The notes under the pieces were generated by a model. That model did no database searches, was not told where the DNA came from, and saw only the letters and a list, made by a program, of their open reading frames with translations. Below are positions 44,186 to 55,247 of a stretch of DNA of 64,000 nucleotides, in pieces (position 1 is the first letter of the stretch; every line of letters starts with the position of its first letter). The position numbers were made by a program, and so were the translations under genes. This DNA comes from Adiantum capillus-veneris (lineage: Eukaryota > Streptophyta > Polypodiopsida > Polypodiales > Pteridaceae), in contig CM043969.1 in NCBI GenBank assembly GCA_014529385.2, positions 71,274,176 to 71,338,175 on the forward strand, written 5' to 3'.

Positions 44186-46383
44186 AAAAATGCAGTTGCA
44201 GATGGTCTTAGCCGAAAATCCTTTCTCGGAGCTATCTCTATTCCAAATAACCCTATCTGGGATAGAATCAAAGAAGCATCTTTAGTAGATCTAGAATACC
44301 AGCGTATAGTATCTCTAGTCCAGCAGAATAAGATGCCTGAAGCTAAAGATTACTCTCTTATGGGAGGATGTCTTTACTACAGACATAGATTCTGTGTACC
44401 CAGAGATCCAGCCTTAAAGAAGACCATTTTGTATGAAGCACACGATAGCCCTACATCCGGACATCCAGGCTATGCTAAGACTCTTCATGCTGTCAGGAGG
44501 AGTTATTTTTGGACTGGAATGAAAGGAGACATACTTCGCTATGTGAGGTAGTGTCTTTGTTGTCAGCGGATAAAGGCCGAAAGGATCAAGTTACCAGGGC
44601 AACTTCAACTTCTAGACATGCCCCAGATGAAATGGGAATGCACTGTTAGTATGGATTTTACAGGATTACCTTCTACAGGAGGGTATGATTCTGTTTTCGT
44701 GGTTGTTGATATGCTCACAAAAGTGGCTCATCTAATACCCGTAAAGACAACCTTTACTGCTTTAGATATTAGTCGGGTATTCATCAAGGAGATTTTTAGG
44801 TTACATGGTCTGCCCAAGCGTATCGTCAGTGATAGAGATGCCAAGTTCACATCAAAATTTTGGACTTCTCTTTTCCAATCTATTGGGTCACAATTAGCTT
44901 TCAGTACAGCGTATCATCCCGAGACAGATGGGCAAATTGAAAGAGTTAATCAAGTCATCGAGGACATTCTCAGAGACTATTGTTCGCAAGAACCAAAGAA
45001 GTGGTTACAATATCTACCTTTGGTGCAGTATGCTTACAACTCTTCCGAACACAGAAGCATTGGAGTGTCACCTTTCAAAGCTCTTTATGGACAGGACTGT
45101 TTAGCACCACTAAACTTCTCAAATCCAACCATCAGGGTAGAAGCCTCTAGAAAGATGTTGGAAGATATGGAAGCATAGACTAGAGCTATTCGCCAGGACA
45201 TTCAGGCCGCTCGAGATAGACAGAAGCACTATGCAGATAAGAACCGATCAGAAAGAAACTTCAAAGAAGGGGATAAGGTTTTCCTGAGAGTCCGACCAAA
45301 GAAAATCAACTTATCACTAGGCAGATATAAGAAGCTTAGCCCAAGGTATTGTGGACCATTCGAGATCGTTAAGGTTGTGAGTGACCAAGCCTACAAGCTA
45401 AAGTTACCTGCAAACTTGAAGGTTCATGATGTGTTCCATGTCAGCTTACTCAAACCCTATATTCCTAACCCTAATCAATTCTTGGACTCAGATCAGATAG
45501 TCATGCCAGCACAAGGAGTTCTTGAGCTCCAACCTGACTACGTACTTGAAACAAGGGAAAGGAAGTTACGCAACAGAACTATCACGGAACATCTAGTAAA
45601 GTGGAAGGATTACCCTAAAGAAGATGCAACTTGGGAGGATGAACCAACACTCATAAAGGATTACCCAAACACATTCTTGAGATGAGGACATCTCAAATTT
45701 TTCACGTTGGGGAGGTTGTAAGGTCTCTGACCCCGATCAAAAGAGCACCATTGTACCATGAAATGAACATAATGGAATAAGTTACTATTTTTAGTAGTTT
45801 TCCAAATTCTGTCAGTGCCATGATGTTTAGAATGTTTTAAAGCTTCGAAATCTGAATTAAACTAATTTTTGTAAAAAAGTTCCAAAAATAGAAAGTTTTT
45901 GGTCGCCCGACCCGTTTAGTTTTGACCGTCTCAAAAAACTGCACCCATACCCCGAATTTGAAAAAATGCATTTTCGGACCCCGGGGGCTGCTAAATATGG
46001 CAGGTACTCGGTCCAATACGTCTTAGTTCGAGCTCCACATAGCAATTTACAGCGTCAAAATCCGACTCGTATGACCCGTTTTAGCCTAAAACCAATTTTT
46101 CATAAAATTGAGCAGGGAGGCACCGAGGGCCCGGGGCTATGTGGGAACAGGTTCCAGGCCACTCCAGACCAGCTTTAGCAGCTAGGGGGCGCCCTCTTGC
46201 CTTGTGGGAGTCTTTGGGAAGTTTCCAAGTTTGCAACTAAGTGTGAGAACCAGTTAACTAAACCAACTGGAGACTTGGTGGGTAGGCAACTAGACTTGCC
46301 ATGCAAGGACTGAGTGCTCACTCAGATGCTTATAGCAGCACAAATCAATTTTCAGCCTGTAGGATCCTATTTAAAGGCCTACT

Positions 46384-46401
46384 CACACACACACACACAC
46401 A
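46384..46401. repeat. (CA)n microsatellite
   Basis: Nine CA units in the left arm. The right arm has a looser TG-rich equivalent at about 49,600-49,650. Confidence 0.9.
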
Positions 46402-47249
46402 TACATGCTCATACACACACCCAGTACACACCTTGGGGAGGTGATGTCGGTACACACATCCTTTGAAGGAGAAGCAAGGATGGAGGTGCTGTCGAATTCT
46501 CGCCTCAAGAAGCTCGTTTAGATCAGAGAATTGAGAAGATTATCAGCCCTTAATCACGATAACCACGGTTTAATTAATGCCTTCTGTAAATTCTTTTCAT
46601 TACCATCTAAATTCCTCGTCTATTATGCTTATTCCTAGTCATAATTCTCTATAATTACTCTCTAATTTCTCCTTAACCATATTCTATTATGCAATCATCA
46701 TCCCATAACTGAATTATCAGCCATTCATCACTCTTGATTAATGATTAGTGCATGATTATTAGAATTTCCCTCTCTAGGTAGCATAGTAATTAATCGGTAA
46801 GCTGGTAATTGTGTAGATTGATGAGAATCATTTGTTCTATCACTCATTAATATTGTAGCTGAATTAGATTCATTTCTCTTATGCATTAAGGTATAATTAA
46901 GGGAAGATTAATCTGTCATTAAGTCTCTAAGAGGTGGTTTTTCTCACACCTATGCATGCGGTGATTCTGATCCCTCCAATTGCTAAGAAAGAGATTAATC
47001 GTGCTTAATTCATCTCTCTGGAAATTCCATTAGTGAAGTTCTATTATTCCTAATCATGTAAGCCGAGTAATTATCCTTAGAGCCGGTTCCCATAGGATTA
47101 TGTGTCATCCATAATGATTGCTATATGAAAAATCTAGACCTCTCCTATAGGAGGGATTAATTGATGTTGCTAATCTATCTATTGGGTTGTTATGACGCTT
47201 GCGAACCTTAGCTTTTTCTCCAAGCTAATTATTTAAAGTAGTGAGTAAA

Positions 47250-47420
47250 ATGGCTCCGGTTAAGAGAACTCGCTTTGGTGGTGCCCACGACCGCGAGGCA
47301 GGAACAAGCAATGTCAATGGAAAGGGAAAAGCTCCCATGGAGGAACAAATACCGGCCATCTCACGGGCCATCGATGAAGAAATGGAAGAGGTAGGTCATA
47401 ATTTCATTCAAGCTGTTTAA
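47250..47420 (+). CDS. 57-codon frame kept in both inverted arms (left copy)
   Basis: It starts MAPVKRTRFGGAHDREAGTS and ends in FIQAV before a stop. The right arm holds a frame of exactly the same length (48,761-48,591, minus) with conservative differences. The sequence is basic at the start and helical/acidic later, a bit like the start of a retroelement gag. A 'gag|gtaggt' just before its end resembles a splice donor. Function unknown. Confidence 0.45.
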   Translation: MAPVKRTRFGGAHDREAGTSNVNGKGKAPMEEQIPAISRAIDEEMEEVGHNFIQAV

Positions 47421-47690
47421 TTTAACATTGCACACATTTAGTTAGGAATGAACATATCCCCAAACATGTTGGAGAAATCCGACGGAAACCTCGGCATTGA
47501 ATTCATTGTATATTAAGTTCTAAAGTAGGAAGGAAATGATTGATGGGTATGCTAGTTGCAATAGGAAAGAATGTCTGCAAGGGAAAATTTAGCTCGACAT
47601 GTTCATTTTATTTCCAATGTTGAATCAGTCCTGACCCCCCTACTGATCACAGGGGGCAGAGTTCCTCGTTAAGGGCTCTTGAATCCACGA

Positions 47691-47800
47691 CTTGCTTTCT
47701 ATGCAGTGGATACCCACGACTTGCTTTCTATGCGGTGGGAACCCACGTCTTGCTTTCTATGCGGTGGGAGTGTCCATGACGTGCTTTCTATGCGATGGAA
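47691..47800. repeat. 29-31 bp tandem repeat, four copies
   Basis: Four units with 'cttgctttctatgc(a/g)(g/a)tgg' at 47,691, 47,720, 47,749 and 47,780, just upstream of the polypurine tract at 47,853-47,862. Confidence 0.9.
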
Positions 47801-47862
47801 ATACCTAGTTGTATGGGCAGCTAGGCGACAACGGGAGGAGTGAACTCTCGCTGGAGGGGGGA

Positions 47863-48472
47863 TGTTGTACCTCCAGAACATTAGAATTTTAATGAATAAG
47901 TTTGAGTAGAATTTTTACTAGAATACTGTCTTGGTGTTGTTTGCAATACTGGTTGAAGGGCTGTCTTAACGAACAATGTGCTTCGGAATTAAATCAAGGA
48001 ATGTTTATGTTGAACAACCTTTGTGGTAGTAATTAGGTCACACAAGGAAGTGTGAGTGTGGGGGTGGAAAGTGGGGCTTGGCTCAGGTTGCCAATGCCTA
48101 CGAGATGGGTGGTCCCGATTGGTTAGGAACTCTCTGTCCCCATTGTGCTTACTTCGATATTAGTAATACTCATTGCCCCTAGAGCGGTGAAATCTCGAGG
48201 GTACGTGCCTCTGAAACATGGGGAAAAAGGCGCTTGGGGTTTCTCTCCTCTTGGAAGGTGTGTCTTAGGATCGCTAGATAGTTTAAGTACGCTTCCCCTG
48301 CGAGGTGGAGCTAGATCTCCTTGCTAGTAGGCTCGAACTCGACTCACCTGTGATGAGAGATCGTCCGCTAGTTGAACCCTGAACCATTTTGTTTGCTTCC
48401 GCAATTGATCTAGTGGCCACCAGGTTCACCATCAGATCCGCCGTCCTGATATGGCGGGGTGGGGACCTCACT
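47863..48472 (+). repeat. Gypsy 3' LTR in the loop of the inverted repeat
   Basis: A purine tract (ggagggggga, 47,853-47,862) precedes TGTTGTACCTCC. From 47,962 on the sequence matches the 5' LTR at 39,365-39,876. The right edge (GACCTCAC) directly abuts the right inverted arm. Confidence 0.8.
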
Positions 48473-50295
48473 CATTCTTTCCTACTTAAACTTTAATATA
48501 CAATTGAATTCAAATGCCGAGGTTTCCGTCGGATTTCTCCAACATGTTTAGGGGTATATTCATTCCTAGCTAATCGTATGCAATGTTAAATTAAACAACT
48601 TGAATAAAATTGTGACTTGCCTCTTCCATTTCTTCGTCAATGGCCCGTGAGATGGCCAGTGCTTGTTTGTCCATGGGAGCTTTTCCTTTTCCATTCACAT
48701 TGCTCGTTCTCGCCTCACGGTCGTGGGCACCACCGAAGCGAGTTCTCTTAACCGGGGCCATTTTATACTCACTACTTTGAAGGATAAACTTGGATAAAAG
48801 AGCTAAAGTCCGAGAGCATCATAACAATCCAATTGTCAGATTAGAATCATTGAACAATCCTCCTTCTGCAAGAGGGTTAGATTTTTTCTTCAAGACCTAG
48901 TTATTTTTATGGGTAATACTTTACATATCCTATGGGAACTGGCTCTAAATTTAATCACTTGGCTTAGATGATTAAAAAAAAAATCTGAATTTTACTTATT
49001 AAATTACAACATAGATGAATTAAGCAAGTTCAATCACTTTCGTAGTGCAATTAGAAAGATGCAAAATTTCCGCATGCATAGGTGAGAGAAAATTCTCTTC
49101 TTAGTGGCTTAATGATGGATTAATTTTTCCCTTAATCACATCTTAATGTATGAGTATTTTGAATCTAACTTAGTTACAACAATATTGAGTGGTAAAGAGA
49201 AAGAATTTCATAATTACCGGCTTTGACAGATTAATTACTGTGATGCCTAGAGAGAATCTCTCCTAATCATGTATTAATCATTGCTTAAGAATGATGAATG
49301 GTTGCATAAATTAGCTAATTGGATGATGATTATGTAATGGAATATAACTATGTAAATTAGAGAGCAGCTATACGGAATTATAGCTAGAATTAAGCATAGT
49401 AGACGAGGAATTTGGAAAATAATGAAGAGAATTAAGAAGAGCAGGAATTAAACCATGATTGCCGTGATAAGGGGCTGAGAATCCTCTTGATTTTTCTGAT
49501 TCAAATGAATCCTCAAGATGAGAATTTCGGCAGCACCTCCCTCCTTGCTTCTCCTTCAAAAACTGTGTGTGTGCCGGCAGCACCTCCCCAAGGTGTATGT
49601 AGGTGTGTACTGGGTGTGTGTGTGAGCATGTGTGTCTATGTGTGTGTGAGCATACCTTTAAATAGGCTCCTCAAGGCTGAAAATCGATCTGGGTTGCTAT
49701 AAGCATCTGAGTGAGCACTCAGTTAATGCATTGGCAAGTCTAGTTGCCCAGTTTAACTGGCTCTCACACCCACTCTCTAGCTTGGAAACTTCCCTACAAC
49801 TCCCACAAGGCAAGAGGGCGCCCCCTAGCTGCTAAAGCTGGCTCGGAGTGGCTTGGAACCTGCTCCCACACAGCCTCGAGTCTCAGTGCCTCCCCGGACA
49901 ATTTTTGGAAAATTTGGTTTTAGGCTAAAACGGGTCATACGAGTTGGAATTTGATGCCGAAAATTGCTATACTAAGCTCTAACTAAGGCGTACTGGTCCG
50001 AGTATCTGCCATATCTAGCAGCCCCCGAGGTCCGAAAATGTATTTTTTTCAAATTCGGGGTACGGGTGTAGTTTTTCGAGACGGTCAAAACTGGACGGGT
50101 CAGGTGACCCAAAAACTTACTATTTTTGGAATTTTTTTCACAAAAATTATTTTAATTCACATTTTGAAGCTTTATAACATTCTAAACATCATGGCACTGA
50201 CAGAATTTGGAAAACTGCTAAAAATAGTAACTTTTTCCATTATGTTTATTCCATGGCACAATGGTGCTCTTTTTGGTCGGGGTCAGAGACCTTAC
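48473..50295 (-). repeat. right arm of the 1.82-kb inverted repeat
   Basis: Reverse complement of 45,717-47,537, ending GGTCAGAGACCTTACA at 50,295, after which Copia-C gag resumes. It differs from the left arm by scattered substitutions and small indels. Confidence 0.85.
48591..48761 (-). CDS. 57-codon frame kept in both inverted arms (right copy)
   Basis: It starts MAPVKRTRFGGAHDREARTS and ends FIQVV, the same length as 47,250-47,420. Changes are few and no stop intervenes despite visible divergence of the surrounding arms. Function unknown. Confidence 0.45.
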   Translation of the reverse strand: MAPVKRTRFGGAHDREARTSNVNGKGKAPMDKQALAISRAIDEEMEEASHNFIQVV

Positions 50296-53200
50296 AGCTG
50301 TTGAGGAAAGATTGGATGGGCACAATTACCCTATGTGGTCTTATATGATGCAACATGTTCTTGTGTCGAAGGACCTCTAAAATATTGTGCAGGGCATTGA
50401 TGTACGTCCTGGTTCTAAGTATGTAGGCAATGTTGAGGATGTGGCGGCTCTTGCTGCAAGGATTGTTGCTATTAGAGTCGTTTTGCCTACGGCAAAAAAA
50501 GCTCGTATGTAAAGGATGCTTACTCTCATGCATTGATTTCATTGTCGTGAAGCGCACCATTACTCCTCACATTTGCTCAACAAAATCTACAAAACAGGCT
50601 TGGGATATTCTAGCTTGTCTTTATGCAAGCCGCAATGAGGCAAAAATTGCATTGTTGAGTAAAGAGCTGTAATCAAAGATTATGCACGAGGAAGATGATA
50701 TGGACACTTTCTTTGCTGGTGTCAAGGATATCAATGAGCAACTTATTTCTGCAGGTGAAGTCATCTCAGACAGCTCCCTTGTGCAAACTATTCTTGATGC
50801 TTTGCCAGATTCTTACCAGAATTTTGCTAGTACTTGGAGACTTATGACCTGAGGAAATCTTGAAGTTGTCAAGTTTGATGCATTATGCACATTGATGTTG
50901 CAAGAGTCACTTTCCAAAAAAACCAAGACTAGGTAGCGTGCAGTTGAATAGGCTTTTATTGTAGCTCAGAGAAAAGGTGGAAAAAGAAATGTAACCACTT
51001 CTTATGGTTCTATTGCAAGTGGCAAAACTTCTGTTCCTAATGCTTTTGCTGGCAACACTTCGTCTGGCAATTCGAGTGATAAGGGAAAAACAAGATGCGT
51101 TGCCATTATTGTAAAGATAATGATCACTTGATCAAGCAGTGTTCAAAATTGAAGGCAAAAGAGGCTAAGATGAAAGAGGTTGGAACCATTATAGGGTCCA
51201 TTACAAGTGCAGTGATTGTAGAGTCTTTTGCCAAACGAGATTGTGATGCTGATGTTGATGCAAAATGGACATTTTGTGTAGAGTGCACTTATGATCCTAT
51301 CTTCCATGATGCATGTATGTCCATTGTTGCTGCAGATTCACATGTGTGGTATTTTTACAGTGGTGCTACAAAGCACATTACCTCACATCGTGATTTGTTT
51401 ACCTCTATTGAGTTTGTCCCTCATGGGAATATGATGACTTGTGCCAACAATGCCTCCTATCATGTTCAAGGAGTTGGAAAGATTGTGCTTACTGCTACAA
51501 ATGACAATTCTTTCACACTTGTTGATGCATTGTATGAACCTGAGATAAAAAAGAACCTTTTGTCTGTATCTGCACTTGCTAGACTCGGTCTCATAGTCAA
51601 ATTTGTGGATAACAGATGTACGGTTCATGATCTCAATTTTGGTGATAAAATTGTTGTATCTTGCCTTTTGTGTGGTGGGCTCTATAATCTCACTTTGTAT
51701 GACAAGTGTGGACACAATTTTGCAAATGCAGTTGCAGATTCAAGGGCTATTTCAAATGAAAAACTGTGGCATGCACGTTTTGGGCATCTAAATTTTGCAA
51801 GTTTGCTGCGTTTGCAAAAATTTGATATGGTTGCTTCTTTGCCGCCTCTTGAAGCACCTGGCAAACATGTTTGTGAAGACATGTTTGTGAAGGCTATTGG
51901 GTAAAGTGCAACGTGCTAAGTTTCCAAAGGATTTTCAGTTCTTCGTGCTACAGGCAAATTGCAATGACTTGTGCATAGTGATGTTTGTGGGCCTATGCAA
52001 ATTCCATCCTTGGGAAATTACTTGTACTTTGTGACTCTTATTGATGACTACTACTCTTATTGATGACTACTCTAGGCATGCATGGGTATATCCATTGAAT
52101 GCTAAGTCCGAAGTGTTCATGTGCTTCAAGAAATTTCTTGCTATGGCTGAAAATGTCTCAAAATGTACCATGGGTACCCTCCGTTCTGATCAAGGGGGGA
52201 GTATATGTCTCATGAATTTAATGCATTTTTGGCTAGTCGTGGGATAAAACACCAATGTACAATGCCGTATATGCCTAAGCAAAATGGTGTTGCTGAGAGG
52301 AAAAACAGGTCTCTTACAAAGATGGCATGATATATGGTCAAGAGTCAAGCTTTACCACATTCATTTTGGCTCAAGGTTGTCATGTGTGCCACATATGTAC
52401 TCAACAGGTGTCCTACAAAAGTGTTGCATTCTATGACTCCATATGAAGCATGGCATGATAGAAAGCCATCTATTGAGCACATGCGTGTTTTTGGCTATTT
52501 GGCTTATGGTTTAATGCCACAAGCGCAATGCAAAAAATTGGATGATAAGGCTGTCAAATGTATTTTTGTTGGTTATAGTGTTGAAAGCAAAGGTAATAGG
52601 TTGTATCATCCACAAACAAAGAGTATTTTGGTCTCATGTGATGTTGTGTTTGTGGAAGATTCTGTTTAGCCTTTGTTGTCATGTACTAAAGATAGTAATA
52701 TAAGCTCACATGACATTTTTGACAGATTATTGCCTCTTTTCAGTGGTGGAAGTTTGAATGTAAATTTGAATGAGGCAAATGTATAGCCTATGGGGTTTGT
52801 TATAGATCAACCTATTACTTATGCAGATGTACATGATGTACTTGATGAGGAAAGGGTTGAAAATGAGTAGGCTAGAGGTATGGCCAAATGGCTAGTGCAC
52901 ACTTTGCGTGACAGTAGATTGGATGCACCTTTGTCTAGTCGTACTCATTCAGATTCTTTTCATGCCTCTTATGCATCAGATTGTTATGCTTTGGCCGTGT
53001 CTAGCTTATGTGATATAGAGGAACCTCTATCTTTTGATGAAGCACAGAATCCAAAAAATTGGATGACGGCCATGCAATCAAAATATGATGCACTTATAGA
53101 AAATGACACATGGACTTTATGTGATTTTTCACCTGGAAAAAAGTCCCTTGGTACAAAGTGGGTATACAAGTTGAAATGCAAGCCGGATGGTGAGGTTGAT

Positions 53201-53969
53201 CACCATAAGACTTGACTTGTTGCAAAAGGCTATTCACAGAAGAAAGGCATAGATTATGAAGAAACTTTTGCTCCCACTTGTTGAATGACTATTGTTCGTT
53301 TTCTATGTGCATTGGCAGCTCATTTTGGTTGGGATGTACATCAATCCAATATTGTTACTGCTTTCTTAAATGGTGCATTTTTTAGGAAGTCTATGTAACT
53401 CAGCCTAGTGGTTTTGTCAACACGGGACAAGAGGACAAACTGTGCAAATGTAAGAAGGCTTTGTATGGGTTGAAGCAATCTCCTCGTGCTTGGTATGAGA
53501 AAGTTGACACTCATTTGGTCAAACGAGGCTTTTGTAAATAGTCCAACAAAAAGCACATTGTATGTCAAGCGTGAGGGTGATATACCTCTCATTGTTGTTA
53601 TTTATGTGGATGATTGGATGATCACTGGTCCCAATGAGGCACATATTGTTGAATTTAGAATGCTACTTTCAAAATGAAAGATTTGGGGCTATTGCATCAT
53701 TACTTGGACATACAGCTTAAGCAGTGTGATGGTGGTATTGCCTTTTGTCAAAAAAGCTACACAGAGACATTACTTTGTAAGTTTGGACTTGAGGATTGCA
53801 AACCTATTGCCACTCCCATGGAAATAGGTTTGAAGTTGAGTCTACATGATGCTGGTGATCCTACTAATGTCACTCTTTACCAAACTGTTGTTGGCTGCCT
53901 CATTTATTTATGCAACACGAGGTCGAATATTCAATTTGCAGTCTCACAAGTCAACAGATTTATGCATAG
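50296..53969 (+). mobile_element. Copia-C gag-pol remains
   Basis: In family order: gag segment (TKQAWDILACLYASRNEAK), zinc knuckle (CHYCKDNDHLIKQC), protease-like region, integrase (LWHARFGHLNFASLLRLQK; RHAWVYPLNAKSEVF), reverse transcriptase (SLGTKWVYKLKCKPDGE) and the start of RNase H. Fossil with many breaks. It stops at the hAT insertion. Confidence 0.88.
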
Positions 53970-54059
53970 CAGGGATTTTAATTACGCGATGACGCATTTT
54001 GTTAAATGTTAATTATTGTTGTTATTATCACTATTTTTTTCATGTTAATAACATATCTA

Positions 54060-54220
54060 ATGTCATGACCTACGAAAATCGGTAGAAAACGTAGAACCGG
54101 CGGGGCAACCAACAATCCCGGTGGGCTTATGAAGAAACCCGGCAGGCCCGACGGGCACAGCAAGAATCCCGCCGGCCCCGTCATGTACCCCCTCCATATT
54201 TGGCGGCTCTATATAACCCT
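54060..54220 (+). promoter_or_regulatory. left subterminal GC-rich zone and TATA box of the hAT
   Basis: Four ccggcgggg/cccggtgggc/cccgacgggc/cccgccggcc words lie at about 54,100-54,180 in otherwise AT-rich DNA, followed by tctatataac at 54,208-54,217. Subterminal short repeats are typical transposase binding sites in hAT elements. The TATA box suits the transposase transcript. Inferred from sequence only. Confidence 0.55.
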
Positions 54221-54344
54221 GTAGTAGACATCACATCACATCACCGCTTCCTCTAAATTTGGTCATCCTTTAAAATTTAGAAGAAAAACTAAAGGTAAAA
54301 AAATGAATAGTCTTTAAAAAAAATTAAAACTTAATGTAACTCTG

Positions 54345-55100
54345 ATCATGAATCATTAGTTCTTTTTTGGACTTAACTGATTCTTGAAAGGAGGTAGAAA
54401 GGTGAAACTTTGGGTCGGTATCTCTACATTTGGGATGGACTAATCTCATGTTTGGTTCACCGTTATATTTGCTAAATTGATTGCTATATTCATTTATAGA
54501 ACTTCTATCATGGGTCATTAGTTCTTTTTTGGACTGAACTGATTCTTGAAAAGAGATAGAAAGGTGAATCTTTGGGTCAATATCTCTACTTTTGGGATGG
54601 ATTGATCACATGTTTGATTCACCGTTGTATTTGCTTGCTATTCCGATTAGAGCTCCAATCATGGGTCATTAGTTCTTTTTTGGACTGGACTGATTCATGA
54701 AAGGAGGTAGAAAGGTGAATCTTTGGGTCAATATCTCTACTTTTGGGATGGACTGATCACATGTTTGATTCACCGTTGTATTTGCCTGCTATTCCGATTA
54801 GAGCTCCAATCTTGGGTCATTAGTTCTTTTTTGGACTGGACTGATTCATGAAAGGAGGTAGGAAGGTGAATCTTTGGATCGATATCTCTACTTTTGGGAT
54901 GGATTGATCACATGTTTGATTCACCACTATATTTGCTTGCTATTTCTATTAGAGCTCCAATCATGGGTCATTAGTTCTTTTTTGGACTGGACTGATTCAT
55001 GAAAGGGGTAGGAAGGTGAATCTTTGGGTCGATTATCTCTACTTTTGGGATGAACTGATCACATATTTGATTCACCGTTGTATTTTCTTGCTCATGTTTG
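54345..55100. repeat. about 151-bp tandem repeat, five copies
   Basis: 'cattagttcttttttggact' recurs at 54,354, 54,516, 54,667, 54,818 and 54,969 (spacings 162, 151, 151, 151). Units also share 'aggtgaatctttgggtc' and 'tgatcacatgtttgattcaccg'. The array lies in the transposase 5' region, probably in an intron or leader, since 'ggtattgcag' just before the start codon looks like a splice acceptor. Confidence 0.92.
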
Positions 55101-55247
55101 AGTAGATTGAGGTTTATTCCCTTCAGGCTTCACTACTACGCTTGTGTGTGATATTGATTATAACACTAATGTTTGGTCTGAATAATACTTGAAAGAAGAG
55201 ATAGCATACTGAGCTATGTTTATTGGTATTGCAGGCATCCAATAAAT

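Larger units (their letters stand above)
40676..45685 (+). mobile_element. chromovirus gag-pol remains with C-terminal chromodomain
   Basis: Plus-strand order is gag (VERDVEVWMEAMDNYFEAAG), CCHC knuckle (CYGCGEHGHYRSNC near 41,390), protease (VNFLIDCGSTFSFLSP), reverse transcriptase ([30 protein letters not shown]), RNase H ([22 protein letters not shown]) and integrase (GHPGYAKTL, WECTVSMDFTGLP, SDRDAKFTSKFW, ETDGQIERVNQ). A chromodomain follows (EHLVKWKDYPKEDATWEDE, about 45,590-45,650). The chromodomain places it in the Tekay/Del-like chromoviruses, which target modified histones. A solo LTR lies inside it. Fossil with a few breaks. Confidence 0.9.
45717..47537 (+). repeat. left arm of a 1.82-kb inverted repeat (Gypsy LTR type)
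   Basis: It begins TGTAAGGTCTCTGACC directly after a purine tract (ttggggaggt), as a Gypsy 3' LTR should. A TATA-like tatttaaagg and a (ca)n tract lie near 46,370-46,400. The whole arm recurs inverted at 48,473-50,295 with moderate divergence. It contains a 57-codon frame at 47,250-47,420. Confidence 0.85.
39365..50295 (+). mobile_element. Gypsy complex inside Copia-C (chromovirus plus extra LTRs)
   Basis: At least two Gypsy families contribute. One has an LTR with TGTCTTAACGAACAATG...GACCTCAC (39,365-39,876 and within 47,863-48,472). The other has an LTR starting TGTAAGGTCTCTGACC (45,717 onwards and, inverted, ending at 50,295). Between them lies a chromodomain-bearing gag-pol (40.7-45.7 kb), itself hit by a solo LTR. 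Copia-C sequence resumes on both sides. I saw no clean target duplication for the whole block, so its assembly history is unresolved. Broken, several breaks. Confidence 0.8.

Noticed and set aside
39365-50295. A simple target duplication for the whole Gypsy complex in Copia-C
   Set aside because: Only two bases match across the joins, so a clean single insertion cannot be claimed.
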